A stretch of DNA of 38,911 bases from Anaerolineales bacterium. GTDB taxonomy: Bacteria > Chloroflexota > Anaerolineae > Anaerolineales > UBA6663. A program made the translations under genes and the position numbers. Location: assembly GCA_020845955.1 (NCBI GenBank), contig JADLEU010000374.1:1-38911 (forward strand). Direction: 5' to 3'. The first letter of the stretch is position 1. Each line of letters begins with the position of its first letter. Under the pieces are notes generated by a model, which ran no database searches, was not told the origin of the DNA, and saw only the letters and a list, made by a program, of their open reading frames with translations. This document shows positions 1 through 6,765 of this stretch, piece by piece.

Positions 1-127
1 ACGGTTTACGCGGGCTATCAAGCCCGTCGGTTAGAACTCCCCGTTCGTACTACGTAGCACAAACGGTCTGCTCCAACCTAGGAGCGGGTGAAGGGATTCG
101 GACCCTCGACATTTTGCTTGGGAAGCA
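1..127. repeat. Terminal direct repeat (copy 1): circular-assembly overlap
   Basis: Bases 1-127 are identical to 38785-38911. A repeat of exactly 127 bases at the two ends of a contig is what a de Bruijn assembler with k=127 leaves when it closes a circle, so I read it as overlap and not as a packaged terminal redundancy. The repeat lies in the attP region, so the circle closes across an intact attachment site. Confidence 0.93.
11..86. other. Short palindromes beside attP (possible integrase/excisionase arm sites)
   Basis: Three short inverted repeats lie next to the attP core: CGGGCT-ATCA-AGCCCG (11-26), the palindrome CTACGTAG (50-57) and GCTCC-N6-GGAGC (70-85). Phage attachment sites often carry arm-type binding sites for Int and Xis at such distances. 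No repeated arm consensus is evident, so the role is inferred from position only. Confidence 0.3.
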
Positions 128-131
128 GATG
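81..131 (-). other. attP: Probable attP core: 3' part of a tRNA-Gly(CCC) gene
   Basis: Read on the minus strand, this stretch matches the 3' part of a bacterial tRNA-Gly. It has an anticodon stem around loop TTCCCAA (anticodon CCC, bases 125-112), a T arm GAGGG/CCCTT with loop TCCGAAT, and the acceptor 3' strand CACCCGC followed by TCC. The 5' half is missing: upstream bases do not form a D arm and give only five of seven acceptor pairs. A partial tRNA directly beside a tyrosine integrase gene (20 bases from its stop codon) is the classic form of a phage attachment site that rebuilds the host tRNA on integration. Core limits are my estimate; a broken tRNA gene is the alternative. Confidence 0.72.
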
Positions 132-150
132 AACTACCTGCCAGGCAAAG

Positions 151-1080
151 TCACCCCTTCCGGTCCAAATCCAGCCCCAGTTGCCGCCCGCGGGCGAGTT
201 GCGCGAGCGGTGAGCGCTGGGCGTGGTCGCGGATTAGCTCTTCATCGAGGCGGTGGCGGTAGATCGTGATCGTCGTCTCGACGTTGGCGTGCCCGAGTAT
301 CTTCTGCAGGTCGTCCAGCGGACCGTCGTAGTAGGTCGCAAATGTGTGCCGCAGCCCGTGGACGGAAACTTCCACGCCGGCGCGGTGTGCGGCGCTCCGG
401 ACCATGCGGTAGATCGCGATCCCAGTCATCCCGAAGAGCGAGCGCCCCAGGCTGGCTGGCCGCACCGCCAACCAGCACCGCAAAGCATAGATGGTGGTTG
501 ACGTGAGCGGCACCCGCCGCCCCTTGCCACCCTTGCCGCGCCGGATGGTCAGCACACCAGTAGTTATATCAAGGTCCGCCACCGCCGCGCTCGCAACTTC
601 TCCCCGGCGCGCGCCGCAGTCCAGAAAGACCAAGCCAACGGCCAAGTTGCGCACCGGTAGCAGACTGGTCAGCAGCGCGTCTCTAAAGCGCTGCATCTCC
701 GCGACCGAAAGGAAATGCGGCACTTCCTGGTCGACCTTTGGTTTACGCACCCCAGCCATCGGGTCAGCTTCTAGGTAGTGGTTGGCGACACACCAGGTCA
801 CGAACGTGTGGACTGACCGGTAACACTGTGAAACCGTAGATTGTGAGAATGGCTTGCCCCTGGCCGATTTCGCGTCGGCCAGCCCTGCTAGCCAAGTGCG
901 TATGCCGCTCGCCGTAAGGCTCCTCAGCGGCGTCGTCTCGCCTGCGTACTGCACAAATCGCAGCAACCCATAGCTATATGCCGTGAGGGTGGCCTTTGTA
1001 AGGCCACCGGCCCGGCAGCTCACCAGGTACTCGCGCGAGGCCTCCCCCAGCGTGAAGCCCTGGCCTCCATCACCGCCCAT
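151..1080 (-). CDS. int: Tyrosine recombinase, phage integrase
   Basis: Catalyses site-specific integration at attP/attB and, with an excisionase, excision. The 309-residue protein has an N-terminal SAM-like core-binding domain (about 10-115) and a C-terminal catalytic domain with the complete active site: Arg158 in GARRGE, Lys183/186 in the beta-hairpin RGKGGKGR, His241-x-x-Arg244 (HGLRH), His264 (LGHAN) and the nucleophile Tyr274 (ITIYRH). I chose the ATG at 1080 because GGAGGGG lies about six bases upstream; an earlier in-frame start at 1137 would add a Cys-rich leader with no family support. The gene ends 20 bases from the tRNA-Gly-like attP core, the usual int-attP arrangement. It runs opposite to the early operon and converges on attP with the xis-like gene. 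Identification is secure. Confidence 0.97.
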   Translation of the reverse strand: MGGDGGQGFTLGEASREYLVSCRAGGLTKATLTAYSYGLLRFVQYAGETTPLRSLTASGIRTWLAGLADAKSARGKPFSQSTVSQCYRSVHTFVTWCVANHYLEADPMAGVRKPKVDQEVPHFLSVAEMQRFRDALLTSLLPVRNLAVGLVFLDCGARRGEVASAAVADLDITTGVLTIRRGKGGKGRRVPLTSTTIYALRCWLAVRPASLGRSLFGMTGIAIYRMVRSAAHRAGVEVSVHGLRHTFATYYDGPLDDLQKILGHANVETTITIYRHRLDEELIRDHAQRSPLAQLARGRQLGLDLDRKG

Positions 1081-1320
1081 TCGCACCCCTCCCCCGTGGC
1101 ACCGGCAGAAACAAAAACGCCGGCACCACGGACTCAAAGCGAGTCCGCGCCGCCGACGGCGCGCGCTCTCCCTGGATAGCAGCCGTTGCGACCGGCAGCC
1201 ATCCCCACATCCATCGCGACTCTACAGGAGTTCACGGCCAACTGTCAAACCAGTCTCCCAGCGCCGGCGCGCCTGGCCCGCCTCGCCGGCGCTGTACCCA
1301 ACCCACAGAAAGGACCACCC
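1081..1320. promoter_or_regulatory. Divergent intergenic region with hairpins
   Basis: A 240-base gap between int (leftward) and the early operon (rightward) that must hold both promoters. I see three inverted repeats: GTGGCACCGGC/GCCGGCACCAC with a central mismatch (1096-1129), GGACTC-AAAGC-GAGTCC (1130-1146) and a 10-bp perfect stem AGCGCCGGCG/CGCCGGCGCT (1260-1293). No convincing -35/-10 pair stands out. A ribosome site AGAAAGGA precedes the ATG at 1321. The stems could be attenuators or repressor targets. Confidence 0.45.
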
Positions 1321-1620
1321 ATGACCCACATGCCCTTACCCAATCCCAACGACCCGGCTGTGCTCGCCCGACACCAGTATTTCCTGCGCACGCGGCCGCA
1401 GTTCGCGCTCGCTTTGCGCGAACTGATCGAGTCGGGTTGGTCCAAAGCCCACGTGCTGGAGATCCTCCGGCGCGGCGGCCTGCAGCCCTGGTTTGTCGAA
1501 GACGCCGGCATCGAGATCGACTACCTGCTGGCCACCGGCGCCGCGGGGCGCTCGCTGCGCGCCGCCCCGGCCGTCACCGTCGACGCCGATATGTCCGCAG
1601 ACATGCCGGCGGCGGTCTAG
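1321..1620 (+). CDS. Hypothetical early protein (99 aa)
   Basis: First gene of the rightward early operon; I do not recognise the family. I used the ATG at 1321 because AGAAAGGA lies just upstream; an in-frame start at 1186 would run through the structured leader and is less likely. The first 80 residues look folded and helical. The tail is Ala/Val-rich and ends in MSADMPAAV, which is the translation of a copy of the dispersed palindrome (1591-1604) lying 20 bases before the next start codon. The tail is therefore probably shaped by the DNA site more than by protein function. Position suggests replication or regulation. Confidence 0.7.
   Translation: MTHMPLPNPNDPAVLARHQYFLRTRPQFALALRELIESGWSKAHVLEILRRGGLQPWFVEDAGIEIDYLLATGAAGRSLRAAPAVTVDADMSADMPAAV
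1591..1604. repeat. Dispersed palindrome ATGTC-YRYR-GACAT, site 1
   Basis: ATGTCCGCAGACAT, perfect arms. It lies in the 3' end of the first early gene, in frame as MSADM, just upstream of the start at 1624. Confidence 0.9.
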
Positions 1621-1623
1621 CGC

Positions 1624-1971
1624 ATGGCCACGCTCAAAGAGCAGCTCACCGACCAGTTGGCCTGGTGCCGGCGCCATGTCGAGCAGCGCCAGCGAATCGA
1701 GCTCAAAGGCGGCCTGCGCATCACGGTCTACATCGACGGTGCCGGCGCCGCGCACGTGATGCTGGCGCGCGACGGCGCCAAAGGCCCGAGCGACGATGAA
1801 GCGCGGACCGTGCTCGCCCACTGGCCCGAGCCGATCGCCGGCCCGGTCACCTGGGAGCGCGCTGCCGGCCGGCTGGCCGCCTGGATGACGGCCACGCTGC
1901 CGAAGACGAACCAGCTGAGCTTGTTCGACAGTCCCACCCAACCACACACCCAGCACAACCACAACCCATGA
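1624..1971 (+). CDS. Hypothetical protein with a C-terminal clamp-binding-like motif (115 aa)
   Basis: No family recognised. The N-terminal 90 residues look like a small alpha/beta domain. Residues 97-101 read QLSLF, a textbook bacterial beta-clamp binding pentapeptide (consensus QLxLF), in a probably disordered, His/Pro-rich tail. Known clamp-binding proteins (polymerases, Hda, mismatch repair proteins, some phage clamp inhibitors) use this motif to dock on the sliding clamp. The inference that this protein contacts the host clamp fits its place one gene upstream of the replication initiator block. It starts three bases after the previous stop and overlaps the next gene by 4 bases, implying translational coupling. 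Confidence 0.72.
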   Translation: MATLKEQLTDQLAWCRRHVEQRQRIELKGGLRITVYIDGAGAAHVMLARDGAKGPSDDEARTVLAHWPEPIAGPVTWERAAGRLAAWMTATLPKTNQLSLFDSPTQPHTQHNHNP

Positions 1972-2324
1972 ACGTCTCACAGTTGTTCCCGCCCGAGCTG
2001 CACCTGATCGGCACCTTCGGCGACCTGGTCATCGCTACCCGGCCGGCCCCCGACGTGGCCCCCGGCCATCAACACATCTACATCACCCAGGCGCCCGACC
2101 ACACCCTCAGCACACCCACCCTGCTCGCCCATGATTTGGCAATGGTGCTCGGCCTGCACGACTACACCTGGGCCGACGTCGCCGGCGCGCGCTGGCTGGT
2201 CGTCCCCCACACCCCCACCGTGGACGCCCGGCTCAAGGCGCTTGTGGACCTGGCTCATGCGCTGCGGATGGCGGCGCCGGGCCTGGTGCAACTCTCCTTC
2301 GCCATCCCTGGGACGGCGCTATGA
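1968..2324 (+). CDS. Hypothetical early protein (118 aa)
   Basis: A compact protein without signal or membrane segments and with no family that I know. It overlaps both neighbours by 4 bases (ATGA junctions at 1968 and 2321), so it is probably translated together with the initiator that follows. Codon use and composition match the surrounding early genes. Its constant position upstream of the replication genes suggests an accessory replication or regulatory role, but nothing in the sequence shows one. Confidence 0.7.
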   Translation: MNVSQLFPPELHLIGTFGDLVIATRPAPDVAPGHQHIYITQAPDHTLSTPTLLAHDLAMVLGLHDYTWADVAGARWLVVPHTPTVDARLKALVDLAHALRMAAPGLVQLSFAIPGTAL

Positions 2325-3619
2325 CCGCGGTGCCAATCGAAGCCACCATCATTCTCAATCACGGGCTGAGCAGCAGCATGTTCCGCACCTACGCCCGGCT
2401 CAAAGCCCGGGCCTGGGATGGGACCGCCACTCGGGAGCTGCGCCTGCCCTTCGACGACCTGAAGGCGCTGGTGGGACTGTCCGACTCGAAGACGCGTGAG
2501 CACCTGAAGTGGCTGAAGGAGCTCCACCGCCTGGTGGCCTGGACCACCAACGGCGACCAGGTCTATACCCTGCGCTTCCTGCCGCCGCCGGCCGTGGGCG
2601 ACAGCCGGCCGCTGGACAGCCAGCTCCCGGAAACGGGAGCAGACGGCCTCCCAAAAACGGGAACTGGCGAGCTCCCATTTTTGGGAATCCCGGAATCCCG
2701 AAAACGGGAGTGTGGTGGTGGTGGTTTAAATACAGACTCTCAAGACCCTCTAGATTCAAACCACCAACACCAGCCTCCCGAAAACGGGAGCTCGGGAGCG
2801 GGCGCGATCTTCGCCCGGGTGGAGCGCCTGCTGCTGGCGGTCCGGCTGTGGCCGGACGCCGCCATCCGCCTGGCCGGGCAGATCGCCCAGATCGAGGCCG
2901 CGGCGCCGGGGGACCTGCACTACCTCGACGCTCACGTCACCACCCGCGACGTGCTCGGCTATGTGCTCTACGTTCGTGATCCGGAGCAGGAAATTCGCAA
3001 CCGGCCCGGGCTGATCAGCAAGAACCTGGCGGCCGGGCGCTGGGCCAACGAGCACTACCGCCCGCACTACATCTGCGGCGGCTGCCACAAGATTGCGCCC
3101 CACTGCACCTGCGCGGATGGTCCGCAGCCGACGCTGCCCGAGGTCTACGACGTGCTCGCCCTGGCGCCGCAGCCCGCGGCGGGGGAAGGGCTGGCGCGGA
3201 ATGTCTTTAGCCGCTGGGGCATCTGCGAGACCTGCTACGCGCTGCCCTGCCAGTGCCCGGCGCCGGCCGGCGACGAACGCGAGCCGGAGCCCGCGCGCGG
3301 GCCCGTCTCGGCGGCGGCGCCCGAGTCGCCCACCGCGCGCTTCTGGCGCCACGTGCTCGACCAGCTGTCGCTCGAGTTGCCCAAGTCCACCTTCGACGCC
3401 TGGCTGCGCCCGACGCAGCTCCTGCACGTGAGCGAGCCGGGGGAGGCCGGCCGCCTCACCTACACCCTCGGCGCCGCGAACCAGTACGCGCGCGATTGGC
3501 TGGATAACCGCCTGGCCGGCACGCTGACCCGCCTGCTGGGCGCCGCCAGCGCCGGGCGGCCGGTCCAGGTCGTCATCGAGATCTCACCCACCCCCAACCC
3601 ACAGGACACACACCCATGA
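2321..3619 (+). CDS. Phage replication initiator: winged helix, iteron linker, Cys motifs, DnaA domain I-like module
   Basis: 432 residues in four parts. Residues 1-95 look like a winged-helix DNA-binding domain of the kind found at the front of phage and plasmid initiators. Residues 100-165 are a low-complexity linker encoded by the iteron array. Two Cys clusters follow, CGGCHKIAPHCTC and CETCYALPCQC, likely zinc knuckles. The C-terminal 85 residues match the DnaA N-terminal domain, from FWRHVLDQL through STFDAWLRP to YARDWLDNRLAG, including the W-hydrophobic pattern that in DnaA contacts DnaB helicase. There is no AAA+ domain. I infer an origin-binding protein that recruits the host helicase directly, comparable in logic to lambda O. 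It overlaps both neighbours by 4 bases. The DnaA_N match is good by eye; the winged helix is less certain. Confidence 0.85.
   Translation: MTAVPIEATIILNHGLSSSMFRTYARLKARAWDGTATRELRLPFDDLKALVGLSDSKTREHLKWLKELHRLVAWTTNGDQVYTLRFLPPPAVGDSRPLDSQLPETGADGLPKTGTGELPFLGIPESRKRECGGGGLNTDSQDPLDSNHQHQPPENGSSGAGAIFARVERLLLAVRLWPDAAIRLAGQIAQIEAAAPGDLHYLDAHVTTRDVLGYVLYVRDPEQEIRNRPGLISKNLAAGRWANEHYRPHYICGGCHKIAPHCTCADGPQPTLPEVYDVLALAPQPAAGEGLARNVFSRWGICETCYALPCQCPAPAGDEREPEPARGPVSAAAPESPTARFWRHVLDQLSLELPKSTFDAWLRPTQLLHVSEPGEAGRLTYTLGAANQYARDWLDNRLAGTLTRLLGAASAGRPVQVVIEISPTPNPQDTHP
2623..2791. other. ori: Putative replication origin: five palindromic iterons and an AT-rich segment inside the initiator gene
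   Basis: Five near-palindromic 14-mers with consensus TCCC-RWWWW-YGGGA have cores at 2625-2638, 2649-2662, 2673-2686, 2696-2709 and 2776-2789. The first four are spaced 24, 24 and 23 bases, just over two helical turns. The fifth follows an AT-rich stretch (2725-2760, including TTTAAATA) flanked by the inverted repeat GGTGGTTT (2720-2727) / AAACCACC (2758-2765). Iterons plus an easily melted segment within the initiator gene is the arrangement of the lambda O-gene origin. The encoded peptide is a flexible linker, so the DNA is free to serve as a binding array. Confidence 0.8.
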
Positions 3620-5337
3620 GCATCGAACTCTTCGCGCTCGACCTGGTCGTCGAGAACCCCTGGAACGAACGCCCGCTGGACGCCGAGAACGTCGCGCAGA
3701 TCGCGGCGAGCTTGCTCACCGACGGCTTGCTCCAGACGCCGGTCGGCCGCCCGCACCCCACCAAGCCCGGGCACGTGCAGCTGGCCTACGGCCACCACCG
3801 CGCCGCGGCCTTCCGCCAGCTGGCGGCCGCGCACCCCACCGACCAGCGCTGGCAGCTGCTGCCGGTGGACCTGCGCGAGATCGATGACTTGCGCATGGCG
3901 CGCTATGCCATCATCGAGAACCACAGCCGCAAGGACCCATCAGCAATCGAGAAGGCCCGGGCGCTGCTGCGGCTGACCAGCGAGTTCAAACAGACGCACG
4001 CCCAGGCCGGCGAGGTCTTTGGGCTGAAGAACCAGGCCTCGGTCGCCAATCTCCTGCGGCTGCTAAAGCTCCCCGAGGAAGTGCAGGCCCTGGTGGACGC
4101 CGGCCAGCTGCCCGAGAGCCTGGCGCGCCAGCTGGTATCGCTCAGCCGCGTGATGCCCAAGGAAGCGGCCAAGATCGCGGCCGCAGCCGCCAAGGCCGAC
4201 CCCCACGAGCGCCACGTGGAGTTCGAGAACGCCTTCAACGAGACGGTGCGCAACAGAGGCCGGTGGTTGTCGAACACGGCCTGGCCGCAGGGCTGGCCCG
4301 AGCAGCCGATCGCGCTCACGGGCCATAAGAGCCTGACCGAGATCCCCAGCTGCGACGGCTGCGAGTTCAGCGTGCGCTCGCGCTTCCACGGCCCGGCCTG
4401 CATCCGCCCCGAGTGCTACGCGGCCAAGGAAGTCGAGCACGCCCGGACCAAGGCGGCCGCCGCGGCCAAGAAGCTCGGCCTCGCCGTCGGCGCGCCGGGC
4501 GAGAAGGTCGTTGACCTGATCAGCAGCGCCGACGCCGACCTGGCGCTGGTCCAGCGCGCGCTCAAGGCCAACCACCCCTCGCTGCGCGTGGTGCCGGCGC
4601 CGACCGACAGCTACTACACGCGCAACACCCGGGCGCGCGTGACTGGCGACGGCCAGCTGACGATCGCCACCGTGGACCGCACAGCCCTGGTTGCCGCCTT
4701 CCCGCCGCCCAAGCCCCGGGAGGCGTCGAAGTCCGCCAATGGCACGGGAGCCGGGGCGAAGCCGGCCGAGCCGCACGTGATGTCGGAGAGAGATTCGAAG
4801 TGGGCCATGCGCCGCAAGCATGGCGAGGCGCTGCTGGCCGCCGCGGCGCCCCACATCGCGGAAGCGCTGCCAGCTGACAACCGCGCGTTGAACCTGCTCT
4901 GGACCGTCTTTGGGCACAACTACATCGACCCGAAGTTCCGGCAGGCCTGGGCGAAGGCCACCACGCCGGCTGGCCGCCGCGTGGTCCTGGCGCACTGGCT
5001 CCTTAACGAAATGGACGAGACGACCGACTGGGAGTCGCTCGACGATATGCACGCGGGCGTGGTGAAGCTGGCCGCCGAGGTCAAGGTCAAGCTGCCGGCG
5101 GACTGGGACCCGACCGCTAAGAAGGCTGAGCCGGCGCCCAAGCCTGCCAAGGATGTCCGTGGACACACCCGCCCGACGCCGACACAGTCCCCGCGCTCCC
5201 CAGCGGGGAAGCCCAGCACGAAAAAACAGCCCGCGCCGGCGAAGCCCGTCGGCGTCTCGACCGGCCGCCCCAGCCGCGCCGCGCAGCAGCGCGCGCAGGC
5301 CGCCGCCGCGAGCGCGAAGAAGGGCGGGCGGAAGTGA
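3616..5337 (+). CDS. ParB/Spo0J-like protein with HTH and Cys cluster (573 aa)
   Basis: The N-terminal 120 residues form a ParB/sulfiredoxin-like domain: the box that is GERR in ParB reads GHHR here (59-62), followed by the conserved region IIENHSRKD (about 99-107). A helix-turn-helix follows (AGEVFGLKNQASVANLLRLLKLP, about 133-155). Mid-protein there is a Cys cluster, CDGCEF...CIRPECY, common in long phage ParB-like proteins and probably zinc-binding. The C-terminus is a Lys/Pro/Ala-rich tail. ParB relatives bind specific palindromes and load CTP-dependent clamps, though some phage versions are nucleases; which applies here is open. A near copy of the dispersed palindrome lies in its own tail region. 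It overlaps the initiator by 4 bases and the next gene by a GTGA junction. Confidence 0.88.
   Translation: MSIELFALDLVVENPWNERPLDAENVAQIAASLLTDGLLQTPVGRPHPTKPGHVQLAYGHHRAAAFRQLAAAHPTDQRWQLLPVDLREIDDLRMARYAIIENHSRKDPSAIEKARALLRLTSEFKQTHAQAGEVFGLKNQASVANLLRLLKLPEEVQALVDAGQLPESLARQLVSLSRVMPKEAAKIAAAAAKADPHERHVEFENAFNETVRNRGRWLSNTAWPQGWPEQPIALTGHKSLTEIPSCDGCEFSVRSRFHGPACIRPECYAAKEVEHARTKAAAAAKKLGLAVGAPGEKVVDLISSADADLALVQRALKANHPSLRVVPAPTDSYYTRNTRARVTGDGQLTIATVDRTALVAAFPPPKPREASKSANGTGAGAKPAEPHVMSERDSKWAMRRKHGEALLAAAAPHIAEALPADNRALNLLWTVFGHNYIDPKFRQAWAKATTPAGRRVVLAHWLLNEMDETTDWESLDDMHAGVVKLAAEVKVKLPADWDPTAKKAEPAPKPAKDVRGHTRPTPTQSPRSPAGKPSTKKQPAPAKPVGVSTGRPSRAAQQRAQAAAASAKKGGRK
5153..5166. repeat. 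Dispersed palindrome, site 2 (13/14)
   Basis: ATGTCCGTGGACAC, one mismatch in the last base. It lies in the disordered tail of the ParB-like gene in a different reading frame (DVRGH), so the DNA is kept without the usual peptide. Confidence 0.75.
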
Positions 5338-5951
5338 GCGCCTTCACCGCCTGGTCCGATTACCACGCCTGGCCGATCTGCGATGACATCATCGCCGCGG
5401 CTCGGCTCGTGCTGCCGACGGAGGTCCACGCCGCGCTGAGCGCCGCGGCCGTGGCCACCACGGGCCAGCCGCTCTACCCGCGCGAGGCCATCGAGGACGC
5501 CGCGCTGGCCATGGAGACGCCCGACGCCTGCGCCTGGCTGGAGGAAGTCTACGAACTGCCGACCGGCGCCGGCGTCAAGCTGCTGGACGTCATAAAGCGC
5601 GTGCGTGGCACCCTGGCCGCGATCGACACGCGGCCCTATGCCAACCTGGCGCCAAGCTCGCCGCGGGCCCCTGACTGGCTGCGCGTGTTCGGGCGGTTGG
5701 ACCATATCCCGCTTGTGTCCGTGGCGCCGGTGCCCGCGGAGCTGCCGGGCCGGCCCGCCGGCCAACTGGTCTACCTGCTCGACGTCGCCGCGCTAACCGC
5801 TGAGCAGCGGGGCCGGCTGGTTCAATACATCGGCGCAGCCTTCCACGCGCCGCCGACCGAGGTCGAGGCTGAGATCACCGCTCACGGCCTGCCGCTCCTG
5901 GCCAACGACGTCTTCGCGGTGCAGGTCCTGCCGCTCAGGCTGCTGCTATGA
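5334..5951 (+). CDS. Hypothetical protein (205 aa)
   Basis: Starts with GTG overlapping the stop of the ParB-like gene and ends in an ATGA overlap with a small membrane protein gene, so it belongs to the same coupled operon. The protein is soluble, mostly helical in its first 100 residues and Pro-rich around 115-140. The last 70 residues form an alpha/beta stretch with the hydrophobic core QLVYLLDVAAL. No catalytic motif or family recognised. Confidence 0.68.
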   Translation: MSAFTAWSDYHAWPICDDIIAAARLVLPTEVHAALSAAAVATTGQPLYPREAIEDAALAMETPDACAWLEEVYELPTGAGVKLLDVIKRVRGTLAAIDTRPYANLAPSSPRAPDWLRVFGRLDHIPLVSVAPVPAELPGRPAGQLVYLLDVAALTAEQRGRLVQYIGAAFHAPPTEVEAEITAHGLPLLANDVFAVQVLPLRLLL

Positions 5952-6127
5952 ACGCTACACCCTGGCTCGTGCCCTTCTGCGCCGGCGCGCTGCTGACGGT
6001 TATCGTCCAGGGGCTGGCGGCGCTGGCCGTCATCGTGCTCATGGCGCGCGACGCCCCTGAGGCGGCGCTGGCCGTCATCGTGCTCATGGCGCGCGACGCC
6101 CCTGAGGCGCCGCCGTCCGAAGAATAG
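5948..6127 (+). CDS. Small membrane protein with a duplicated hydrophobic segment (59 aa)
   Basis: A 59-residue reading frame begins in an ATGA overlap with the previous gene. It contains an N-terminal hydrophobic segment and then two identical 15-residue units, AALAVIVLMARDAPE, arising from an exact 45-base tandem duplication. Without the duplication it would be a single-span protein with a short polar tail; with it there are two hydrophobic stretches separated by a charged RDAPE turn. The coupled start and intact frame argue that it is expressed. Function unknown; holin-like or membrane-anchoring roles are possible. Confidence 0.6.
   Translation: MNATPWLVPFCAGALLTVIVQGLAALAVIVLMARDAPEAALAVIVLMARDAPEAPPSEE
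6017..6106 (+). repeat. Exact 45-bp tandem duplication
   Basis: Bases 6017-6061 are repeated without change in 6062-6106. The unit is a multiple of three, so the frame is kept. Zero divergence points to a very recent event or an assembly effect. Confidence 0.92.
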
Positions 6128-6154
6128 ACACCGCTACCGAATATCGAGGAACCC

Positions 6155-6571
6155 ATGCAAATCCAAGCCAATGATCGCACCGTCACGGTGCGCGAGTACA
6201 CCTTCACCATCACCGACACCGCGCTTGCCGTCTACCTGGACGACCCCGCCGAGTGGGCGGCCGACACGCGCGCGCTGCTCGGGCTGCCGGCCGCGACGGC
6301 GCCGGCCCGGCGCCGGAAGACCAGGCGCACCGGCGCCAAGCGGGCGCCGAAGAAAGCCGCGGCCCGCCGGGCCACTAAGGGGGGAACCCCCAAGGGAAAA
6401 GCCCAGCGCCGGCGGAAGGCGTCGGCGACGGACAAGCCGGCGAAGGCGTTCCAGTGCCCGCAGTGCCCCCGCAGCTTCAAGGGGCAGGGGCATCTCGACC
6501 GTCATATCGTGAAGGTCCACCAGTCGCCCCAGACGCCGAGCCGGGAGACGCCGGCGACGACGGAGCGCTAG
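6155..6571 (+). CDS. C2H2 zinc-finger protein (138 aa)
   Basis: Three parts: a short beta-rich N-terminus (1-45), a strongly basic Arg/Lys/Ala linker (50-98) and one classical C2H2 finger, Cys101-x2-Cys104-x12-His117-x4-His122, with the conserved Phe108 and Leu114 in their canonical positions (C-x3-F-x5-L-x2-H). Such fingers are typical of eukaryotic DNA-binding proteins; bacterial Ros/MucR fingers differ in spacing. With the basic linker, sequence-specific or general DNA binding is likely. GAGGA precedes the ATG at a good distance. The 3' end overlaps a second zinc-binding reading frame. The finger call is secure; the target is unknown. Confidence 0.85.
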   Translation: MQIQANDRTVTVREYTFTITDTALAVYLDDPAEWAADTRALLGLPAATAPARRRKTRRTGAKRAPKKAAARRATKGGTPKGKAQRRRKASATDKPAKAFQCPQCPRSFKGQGHLDRHIVKVHQSPQTPSRETPATTER

Positions 6572-6753
6572 ACGAGCTGGACCTCGACGAAGACGAGGCT
6601 GGGCCCCAGCCCAAGGCGCCGGCGCGCCGGCATCGCACGGGGCCGCCCATGGCGACGCTCATGCGGCCGCGTCGCTACTGCCCGAACTGCGGCATCGAGC
6701 AGCCACTGGCCCGGCCCGCCCGCTGCCCGTACTGCAATCGCGTTGTCAACTGA
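6454..6753 (+). CDS. Small zinc-ribbon protein, start uncertain
   Basis: The C-terminal 26 residues form a treble-clef or ribbon, CPNCG...CPYCN, preceded by an acidic stretch (DELDLDEDE) and a basic patch. The only ATG starts in this frame are 6454, which overlaps the C2H2 gene by 118 bases, and 6649, which leaves 34 residues with no obvious ribosome site. The frame is -1 relative to the C2H2 gene, so a frameshifted fusion joining the finger to this ribbon is a third possibility, though I see no classic slippery heptamer. The ribbon is convincing; the limits are not. Confidence 0.5.
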   Translation: MPAVPPQLQGAGASRPSYREGPPVAPDAEPGDAGDDGALDELDLDEDEAGPQPKAPARRHRTGPPMATLMRPRRYCPNCGIEQPLARPARCPYCNRVVN

Positions 6754-6765
6754 GGGGAGACCGAT

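Noticed and set aside
1-127. Phage terminal redundancy or direct terminal repeat
   Set aside because: Exactly 127 bases equals a common assembler k-mer; a biological repeat of precisely this length is less likely.
81-150. A complete functional tRNA-Gly gene
   Set aside because: No D arm forms and two of seven acceptor pairs fail; the 5' half is unrelated. It is better read as the attP core.
2623-2791. CRISPR-like repeat array
   Set aside because: Repeats are 14-base palindromes at 24-base spacing inside a coding gene, with no cas genes; iterons fit better.
4063-5166. Minus-strand frame opposite the ParB-like gene
   Set aside because: Arg/Gly-rich shadow with no domain; the plus-strand protein has clear motifs.
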